A DNA stretch of 64,000 nt from NCBI GenBank assembly GCA_947478725.1, contig CANJWZ010000016.1, positions 1-64,000 of the forward strand. The letters run 5' to 3'. Under the pieces are notes generated by a model. The model had not been told where the DNA came from, searched no databases, and saw nothing but the letters and a program-made list of their open reading frames with translations. Both the position numbers and the translations under genes were made by a program. Positions 57,713 to 64,000 of this stretch are shown piece after piece; position 1 is the stretch's first letter; each line of letters opens with the position of its first letter. Origin of the DNA: Comamonadaceae bacterium. Lineage in GTDB: Bacteria; Pseudomonadota; Gammaproteobacteria; Burkholderiales; Burkholderiaceae_C.

Positions 57713-58669
57713 ATGAATTTACAGACCAAAACGGACTCTGCCCGAACTGCCGAAGCAAATCACTCTCAAGACGCTGGCGCGCGGGGCGATGACTCCGGTT
57801 ACGCCCAAGACAGCCAAGCCACTGCGCGTTTGGCCACCGACGCCAACCGGGAGGCTGTTGAGTTACGGCTGGCCTTGATTTCCCGGGCGATTGAAGACGA
57901 GATCATCCCGCGCCTCATGCTGGCGCACCCTACCGCAGGCGATTGCCTGCCCGTGGCATCACCCACCAGCACACCACAGGTCGGTCAGGATGAGGTCAGG
58001 GCTTTTGCGAAGCTGGTGCTCGAACCAGACGAAAACGTGGCCCATGCCTGCATTGAGGCCATGCGTACCAGCGGAATTTCAGTCGAAACCATTTACACCG
58101 ATTTGCTTGCGCCGGTCGCTCGTTACCTGGGTGAGTTGTGGGAGGACGATCTTTGCGACTTCACGCAGGTCACCGTCGGATTGGGGCGCTTGCAGCAGGT
58201 GCTCAGGGAACTCAGCCCGGCCTTTGGCCAGTCCAAGGTCGAAACCAGCGGAAACCGCGTGTTGCTTTTACCTGGGCCCGGCGAGCAGCACACCTTCGGC
58301 CTGGTGATGGTGGCCGAGTTCTTCAGGCGTGCAGGCTGGGACGTTGGCGGCGGCCCCTGGGAGGCCGGGGCCGACCCTGTGCTGATGGTCAAGCGTGAAT
58401 GGTTTGACGTGGTCGGCTTTTCGCTTGGCAATGTGGAGCAGCTCGACGACCTCGCCGCATGCATCAAAAGCGTGCGCGCAGCAGCCTTGAATAAATCGAT
58501 CTGCGTTATAGTTGGGGGGCCACTTTTTCTGGTCAATCCAGAGTACGTTGCCTACGTGAATGCAGATGCAGCGTCGACCGACGGCGCGCAAGCGCCAAGC
58601 TTGGCCGCGAGTTTGGTGGCTGCTGCGCGAGAACAAGGCGCTGGCGCGGGCAATCTCTTGGTCTCTTAG
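57713..58669 (+). CDS. ppaA: PpaA/AerR-like cobalamin-binding photosynthesis regulator
   Basis: SCHIC-type domain with WEDDLCDFTQVTVGLGRLQQVLREL and LLPGPGEQHTFGLVMVAEFFRRAGWDVGGGPW; start trimmed to 57713. Confidence 0.92.
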   Translation: MNLQTKTDSARTAEANHSQDAGARGDDSGYAQDSQATARLATDANREAVELRLALISRAIEDEIIPRLMLAHPTAGDCLPVASPTSTPQVGQDEVRAFAKLVLEPDENVAHACIEAMRTSGISVETIYTDLLAPVARYLGELWEDDLCDFTQVTVGLGRLQQVLRELSPAFGQSKVETSGNRVLLLPGPGEQHTFGLVMVAEFFRRAGWDVGGGPWEAGADPVLMVKREWFDVVGFSLGNVEQLDDLAACIKSVRAAALNKSICVIVGGPLFLVNPEYVAYVNADAASTDGAQAPSLAASLVAAAREQGAGAGNLLVS

Positions 58670-58730
58670 GGCGCTGCTCTTCTTGCAGTCTGCCCGACCC
58701 CACCGAAGTTAACCGTATCTCCAGGCACAT

Positions 58731-60179
58731 GTGAAGTCACCGCAACAGACAACAAAAGAAATCGCCATCGGGCAATTTGACAGCCCCGAGATGTTTCTAG
58801 CAGGTCTAGACGCGCAAACCACAGCTTCTTTAATTTCCGCTGCTGCTGACGTCGCTCTCATTTTGGATGAGCACGGGGTGATTCAGGATGTCGCTTTTAG
58901 CAACAACGAGCTGAAATACGGCCACCATGACTGGCTGGGCAAACCTTGGCTTGACACCGTCACCGTCGAAAGTCGGACCAAAGTTGAGGAAATGCTCAGC
59001 GAGGCCTTCAGCAACGGCAGTGCCAAGTGGCGGCATATCAACCATCCATCGGCCGACAGCGCCGACCTGGCACTTTTATACACCATCGTCCCGCTGAGCC
59101 GCGAGGCCGGCCCACACCGCTCGGTCGCCTTTGGCCGCGACTTGCGCGCACAGGTGGCGCTGCAACAACGCCTGGTCAGTGCTCAGCTGTCGATGGAGCG
59201 CGATTACTGGCGCTTGCGCCATGTGGAGACGCGCTACCGATTGCTGTTCCAGGTCGCCGCCGAGGCTGTGCTGATACTGGACGCCACGTCTGAAAAGCTC
59301 GAAGAGGCCAACCCAGCCGCCTACACATTGCTGGGCGACAAAGCGCGGTCCCCCACGTGGATGCTGAATCAAAGCCTGGACGCCTTAAGCGTGCCTGCGG
59401 TGTTGCAAATGTTTGCCGCATTGCGCCTGCGTGGGCGGGCCGACCCGATCACCGTGTGTTTTGCAGGCTCTTCTGATGTTTACACCCTGTCAGGGTCGCT
59501 GTTCCGGCAAGAAAACTCGACCCATTTTCTGATCCGGGTCACCCCCTTAAAACCGACCCAGGCCTCTTCTGAAAGCAGCATGGCGCAACTGCTGCTGCGC
59601 GTGGTTGACAACTGCCCAGATGCCTTTGCTGTGACCGACCTGGACGGCCGGGTGTTGACGGTCAACCGGGCTTTTCTGGAACTGACACAACTGGCCAGCG
59701 AAGCCCTGGTGCGCGGCGAGCCCTTGCAAAAGTGGCTGGGCCGCAGTGGCGTCGACATGAACGTGCTGATTTCCAACTTGCGCCAGCGCGGCACCGTCCG
59801 CTTGTTTGCCACCACACTGCAAGGCGAGTACGGATCGACAGCGGATGTCGAAATTTCAGCCGTCAGTGTGACGACTGGCGACCAACCATGCCTGGGCTTC
59901 ACGATTCGAGACATCGGCAGACGCTTGACGAACGAACCCCTGAGCAGCAAGGACCTGCCGCGCACAGCCAGCCAGATGACCGAGCTGGTGGGCCGCGTTC
60001 CACTGCGCGACATCGTGCGTGAAACCACTGATTTGATTGAAGACCTGTGCATACAGGCCGCGCTGGAATTAACAGGTGACAACCGCGCGGCCGCTGCCGA
60101 AATGCTGGGTTTGTCCCGGCAAAGTTTGTACGTCAAGCTCAAGCGTTTTGGCGTGAACGATGCGTTGGCTGAAAACTGA
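58731..60179 (+). CDS. ppsR: Transcriptional regulator PpsR/CrtJ (PAS domains plus Fis-type HTH)
   Basis: C-terminal DLCIQAALELTGDNRAAAAEMLGLSRQSLYVKLKRFGV; RYRLLFQVAAEAVLILDATSEKLEEANPAAYTLLG PAS; adjacent to ppaA. Confidence 0.95.
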   Translation: MKSPQQTTKEIAIGQFDSPEMFLAGLDAQTTASLISAAADVALILDEHGVIQDVAFSNNELKYGHHDWLGKPWLDTVTVESRTKVEEMLSEAFSNGSAKWRHINHPSADSADLALLYTIVPLSREAGPHRSVAFGRDLRAQVALQQRLVSAQLSMERDYWRLRHVETRYRLLFQVAAEAVLILDATSEKLEEANPAAYTLLGDKARSPTWMLNQSLDALSVPAVLQMFAALRLRGRADPITVCFAGSSDVYTLSGSLFRQENSTHFLIRVTPLKPTQASSESSMAQLLLRVVDNCPDAFAVTDLDGRVLTVNRAFLELTQLASEALVRGEPLQKWLGRSGVDMNVLISNLRQRGTVRLFATTLQGEYGSTADVEISAVSVTTGDQPCLGFTIRDIGRRLTNEPLSSKDLPRTASQMTELVGRVPLRDIVRETTDLIEDLCIQAALELTGDNRAAAAEMLGLSRQSLYVKLKRFGVNDALAEN

Positions 60180-60197
60180 CGGGGCTCAAAAAATAAG

Positions 60198-60262
60198 TTG
60201 GGCGCTACTAATTCGGTAGCTCTTCACCCATGTATCTAGTGGGCTTCAAGCCAAAAATCTAC
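60198..60262 (+). repeat. Dispersed GCTA-N9-AGC repeat copy between the two ppsR paralogs
   Basis: gcgctactaattcggtagctcttcacccatgtatctagtgggcttcaagcc. Confidence 0.6.
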
Positions 60263-60285
60263 CTAACCTCGACGGTTTAGATGGT

Positions 60286-61707
60286 TCAGGCGCCGCTCAG
60301 GTCCTGATTGAGCATGTCCAGTTGCTGTCGGTTGATGCCCAGCATGGTGGCAGCCTTGTTCAAGTCTGCGCCAGCCCGCTCCATCGCCATGCGGATGAAA
60401 TTGCGCTGCAAAACCTCCGAGGCACGCCGCATCAGCTCGGGCAGTGCGGCACTGCCGACCTGGTCACACAGCACCTTGACCGCCGCCTGCATCGGCTCGA
60501 CCGTCACAGAAATCTCGCCGCCAGTCGTGGGCGTGAGGCGAATGCTAAAGCCGATACAAGGCGGGTCAATCTCACTGAGCAAGGTGGCCGCTACTTCAAC
60601 CGGCCTGACGATAGCATCACGTGGCAGCACGTTTGAGGGCGCATAGCCTGTCATGCCTTCGCGGCTGACCCGCGCTAACAGGTCGGCAAAGGGCTCGTTC
60701 GGCAAGCTGAGCCAGTCCGACAGGGGTCGGCCGCGTACCGATGCCTCGGTGCTGGCTTGCACCAGCTTTAAAAACGCCGGGTTGGCCACCAGCACGCCAC
60801 CGTCTACATCGGTGACCGCCACGCCGTCGCTGGCGCTGTCGACCAGCCGCGCCAGTGTGGCGCCGAGGTTGCCCGACGAGCCCAACTGTTCGGTGGTTCT
60901 GATTCTGACCAGCAATTGCTGCGAGTCAACGACCCGGAAGGGTGTGGCTGTGACGCTGGTACTGGTGACGCGGCCCACAAGCTGGGCCCGCGTTTCGGTC
61001 GACTGCCCGGTTGCCAAGGCGCTGTTCAGCGCTGCGGTGACGATGTCGCGCGAATGTCGCTCAAAACCAAACGCAGCGTTTTGCCCAACCACCTGGGCCA
61101 ATGACAAGTCAAACAATTCAGTCGTGCTTTGGTTGGCTTCAATGATATTGAGCGTGCTGCCATCCACCACAATCACCGCATCAGTCGCCACTTGAAACAG
61201 CAGCCGGTAGCGCGCCTCGGCCTGCCGTGCCTGGGCGTAATTTCGCTCCATCTCACGCTGCGCGCCTATGAATTTTTGCTGCAAAGCCGCGCTGATGCCC
61301 AAGTCACGCCCCACGGCCAAAATCGGCCCACGCGCCCCCAGCCGCATGGCGGTGTAAGCCACGGGCACGATGGCACCGTCACCAGCGGGGTGATTGACTT
61401 CGCGTTTTCGGGTGGCGCAGGTCGGTGAGGCTTCAGCCATCAGCCGCTCGACTTTGGCTTTGCACTCGCTCGTCACGGTATCTGCCCACCGATGACCGAC
61501 CCAGGTGTGGGCGTCGCTGGCCAGCGGTGTTGATGCACGCTGGTCCACACGCTGCACCACGCCGGCCTCGTCAATCACCAGGGCGATATCGCCGCCCAAA
61601 GACACCATGGTTCGGGCAAGCTCGGGCGCCCACTCAGACAATGACTCTGAAAAGGTGGATGCTGCGCTCGCTTCATTCGAACGGATCGCGTTCATTGCCT
61701 CGGTCAT
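60286..61707 (-). CDS. Second PpsR/CrtJ-like PAS regulator with divergent C-terminal HTH
   Basis: ALVIDEAGVVQRVD..., RYRLLFQVATDAVIVVDGSTLNIIEANQSTTELFDL, DGVAVTDVDGGVLVANPAFLKLVQASTEASVRGRPLSDWL parallel PpsR; C-term VLQRNFIRMAMERAGADLNKAATMLGINRQQLDMLNQDLSGA. Confidence 0.9.
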   Translation of the reverse strand: MTEAMNAIRSNEASAASTFSESLSEWAPELARTMVSLGGDIALVIDEAGVVQRVDQRASTPLASDAHTWVGHRWADTVTSECKAKVERLMAEASPTCATRKREVNHPAGDGAIVPVAYTAMRLGARGPILAVGRDLGISAALQQKFIGAQREMERNYAQARQAEARYRLLFQVATDAVIVVDGSTLNIIEANQSTTELFDLSLAQVVGQNAAFGFERHSRDIVTAALNSALATGQSTETRAQLVGRVTSTSVTATPFRVVDSQQLLVRIRTTEQLGSSGNLGATLARLVDSASDGVAVTDVDGGVLVANPAFLKLVQASTEASVRGRPLSDWLSLPNEPFADLLARVSREGMTGYAPSNVLPRDAIVRPVEVAATLLSEIDPPCIGFSIRLTPTTGGEISVTVEPMQAAVKVLCDQVGSAALPELMRRASEVLQRNFIRMAMERAGADLNKAATMLGINRQQLDMLNQDLSGA

Positions 61708-61835
61708 GACTTCACCTTCAACCTAAGTTTGGCCACCCATCAAGATGGACGGCAGCCTGTCATGCCAAGCGTTGCGGTTGCTTCACATGACGTGTCAACA
61801 GACTCTGTGACTGTTTTGCATCAGTTGAGTGTAAG

Positions 61836-61853
61836 TGTAAATATAAATTGACA
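61836..61853. promoter_or_regulatory. PpsR/CrtJ box, perfect TGT-N12-ACA
   Basis: TGT-AAATATAAATTG-ACA. Confidence 0.8.
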
Positions 61854-61861
61854 CAAGCAAA

Positions 61862-61879
61862 TGTCAATTAAATAATACA
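61862..61879. promoter_or_regulatory. PpsR/CrtJ box, perfect TGT-N12-ACA
   Basis: TGT-CAATTAAATAAT-ACA, 8 bp from the preceding box and 3 bp before the bchG ATG. Confidence 0.8.
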
Positions 61880-61882
61880 CGC

Positions 61883-62782
61883 ATGCTCACTTTGGCCCCG
61901 CGCCCGTCCTTTGCAACAGTCACAGAACTGTTCAAACCCATCACCTGGTTCCCGCCGATGTGGGCGTTTGCTTGCGGCGTGGTTGCCTCTGGCGTGGCCA
62001 TGCAGGGCAAATGGTTGCTGGCGGTGGTGGGTGTGGCGCTGGCAGGACCCTTTGTGTGTGCCACCAGTCAGGCCGTCAATGACTGGTATGACCGTCACGT
62101 CGATGCCATCAATGAGCCGATGCGGCCGATTCCTTCGGGACGTATGCCCGGCCAATGGGGGTTTTATATCGCCGTGCTGTGGACGCTGATCTCCATGCTG
62201 GTGGCTACAGTGCTCGGTTTTTGGGGCTTTTGCGCAGCAGTAGTGGGCTTGCTGCTGGCCTGGGCCTACAGTGCTCCGCCGATTCGCCTGAAAGAAAACG
62301 GCTGGTGGGGCAATGCGGCCTGCGGCTTCAGTTACGAGGGCATTGCCTGGGCAACCGGCGCTGCGGTAATGGCCGGTGGCGTGATGCCCGACAGTCGCTC
62401 GCTCGCGCTCGCCTTGCTCTACAGCATTGGCACCCACGGCATCATGACGCTGAACGACTTCAAGGCGGTTGACGGTGACCGGCAAATGGGCGTGCGGTCG
62501 CTGCCGGTCCAGCTGGGCGTGCAAAACGCGGCTCGCGTGGCTTGCGGCGTGATGATCGCGTCGCAATTGGTGGTCGTGGGCTTGCTGCTGATCTGGGGCA
62601 AGCCGGTACACGCTGCCTGGATCGCGGGATTGATGGCGGCACAACTGATCATGATGCGTCGGTTTTTGGCCAGTGTGACAGAGCGCGCCCTGTGGTACAG
62701 CGGCTTTGGCGTGCCCCTGTTCGTGGCCGGCATGATGGTCAGCGCCTTTGCGCTGCGCGGCTTGATCGAAGCTGGCATGTGA
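61883..62782 (+). CDS. bchG: Bacteriochlorophyll synthase
   Basis: ELFKPITWFPPMWAFACGVVASG; SQAVNDWYDRHVDAINEPMRPIPSGRMPG. Confidence 0.97.
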   Translation: MLTLAPRPSFATVTELFKPITWFPPMWAFACGVVASGVAMQGKWLLAVVGVALAGPFVCATSQAVNDWYDRHVDAINEPMRPIPSGRMPGQWGFYIAVLWTLISMLVATVLGFWGFCAAVVGLLLAWAYSAPPIRLKENGWWGNAACGFSYEGIAWATGAAVMAGGVMPDSRSLALALLYSIGTHGIMTLNDFKAVDGDRQMGVRSLPVQLGVQNAARVACGVMIASQLVVVGLLLIWGKPVHAAWIAGLMAAQLIMMRRFLASVTERALWYSGFGVPLFVAGMMVSAFALRGLIEAGM

Positions 62783-62810
62783 TTGATTTGATTTTTAAAA
62801 GGTGAACAAC

Positions 62811-64000
62811 ATGAGTCCTAACAACACTTTTGGCGAAACATTTGATGTGGTGGTGGTCGGTGGTGGCCCCGCAGGTGCAACTGCAGCGCATGAGTTAGCC
62901 CAGCGTGGGCGGTCTGTGTTGCTGCTGGACCGTGCAGGTCGCGTCAAGCCCTGCGGCGGCGCGATTCCGCCGCGCCTGATCAAAGACTTTGCCATCCCAG
63001 ACAAGCTGCTGGTGGCCCGCGCCACATCGGCACGCATGGTGTCGCCCAGCAACAACAAGGTGGACATCCCCATCGACAACGGCTTTGTCGGCATGGTCAA
63101 CCGGGAAGAGTTTGACGAATGGCTGCGCGAGCGCGCTGCCGACAGTGGTGCAGTGCGCCGCATTGGCACGTTTGAGCGCATTGAACGCGACCCCGACGGC
63201 ATGGCGGTGGTGCATTTTGAAGCCCGTGACCATGCGCAAAAATCCGGTGCCAAGGCGGGTGTTTATGCGGCACGGGTGCGCGCCCGAAGCATCATCGGCG
63301 CAGACGGTGCGCGGTCTGAAGTCGCCCGCCAAACCGTGCCCGGTGCAAGCCACCCCAAATGCGTTTTTGCTTATCACGAAATCGTGCGCGCCCCCGAGGT
63401 CAAACCGGCCGGCTATAGCGATTCGCGTTGCGATGTTTATTACCAGGGCAAGCTGTCGCCTGATTTCTACGGCTGGGTGTTCCCGCACGGCGACACGCTG
63501 AGCATTGGCACAGGCAGCGCTGACAAAGGCTTTTCATTGCGCGGTGCAGTCGGTCAGCTGCGCCAGATTTCCGGTTTGGAAAACGCCGAAGTCTTGCGTC
63601 GTGAAGGCGCGCCGCTGCCCATGAAGCCCCTCAAGCGCTGGGACAACGGCCGTGATGTGGTGCTTGCAGGCGATGCCGCAGGTGTGGTCGCACCGGCATC
63701 GGGCGAAGGCATTTACTACGGCATGTACGGCGGCCAGCTGGCAGCGCAGTCGGTGCATGAACTGCTGGAGACCGGTGATGTGAGCGTCTTGAAGCTGGCG
63801 CGTAAACGCTTCATGAAAGAGCACGGCCTGGTGTTCGGCGTTTTGGGCATCATGCAGTGGTTCTGGTACGGCAGTGAAAAACGCCGCGAGCGCTTCGTCA
63901 AGATCTGCGAAGACCGCGACGTGCAGCAACTGACTTTTGAGTCTTACATGAACAAAAAACTGGTGCGCAAAAAACCCATGGCCCATGTGCGTATTTTCAT
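62811..64000 (+). CDS. bchP: Geranylgeranyl (bacteriochlorophyll) reductase, truncated by window
   Basis: FDVVVVGGGPAGATAAHELAQRGRSVLLLDRAGRVKPCGGAIPPRLIKDF; follows bchG; open to the window end. Confidence 0.96.
   Translation, partial: MSPNNTFGETFDVVVVGGGPAGATAAHELAQRGRSVLLLDRAGRVKPCGGAIPPRLIKDFAIPDKLLVARATSARMVSPSNNKVDIPIDNGFVGMVNREEFDEWLRERAADSGAVRRIGTFERIERDPDGMAVVHFEARDHAQKSGAKAGVYAARVRARSIIGADGARSEVARQTVPGASHPKCVFAYHEIVRAPEVKPAGYSDSRCDVYYQGKLSPDFYGWVFPHGDTLSIGTGSADKGFSLRGAVGQLRQISGLENAEVLRREGAPLPMKPLKRWDNGRDVVLAGDAAGVVAPASGEGIYYGMYGGQLAAQSVHELLETGDVSVLKLARKRFMKEHGLVFGVLGIMQWFWYGSEKRRERFVKICEDRDVQQLTFESYMNKKLVRKKPMAHVRIF

Overview
This 64 kb window is from a purple phototrophic betaproteobacterium, most likely a Rhodoferax/Rubrivivax-type Burkholderiales; that placement is inferred from gene content, not from a search. 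It opens with the 5' end of a 16S rRNA gene on the minus strand, preceded by two near-identical sigma70-type promoters. About 40 kb of mostly housekeeping genes follow: iorAB-like oxidoreductase, uup, racemase/amidase, a HiPIP, a TPR-CHAT protein, dacB, tsaB-rimI-UDG, pyrF, uvrA, ssb, mnmA, hprK-ptsN-hpf, corA, fadD, pntAB, mmsA and citE. From about 40.2 kb to the right edge is a photosynthesis gene cluster. It contains a ~17 kb minus-strand superoperon, bchF-N-B-H-L-M-lhaA-puhA-B-C-acsF-puhE-crtI-crtB, ending in an unlisted 54-aa ORF. Next come the regulators ppaA/aerR and ppsR, a second divergent ppsR paralog, bchG, and bchP (truncated by the window). The main observations for follow-up are: (1) tail-to-tail PpsR paralogs, one with an altered Fis-type HTH and no HTH cysteine; (2) two perfect TGT-N12-ACA boxes 8 bp apart between ppsR2 and bchG; (3) a 54-aa membrane ORF at the end of the superoperon; (4) a dispersed GCTA-N9-AGC repeat family with two copies apparently inside coding linkers (uup and the UDG gene); (5) a second GC-rich repeat family flanking the pntA genes in inverted orientation; (6) a HiPIP that looks like a lipoprotein on an Ala-Pro tether encoded by a perfect hexamer repeat; (7) several decayed genes (mtnN, a PLD-like lipoprotein, a LysR fragment). 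All calls come from reading the sequence; no database search was run.
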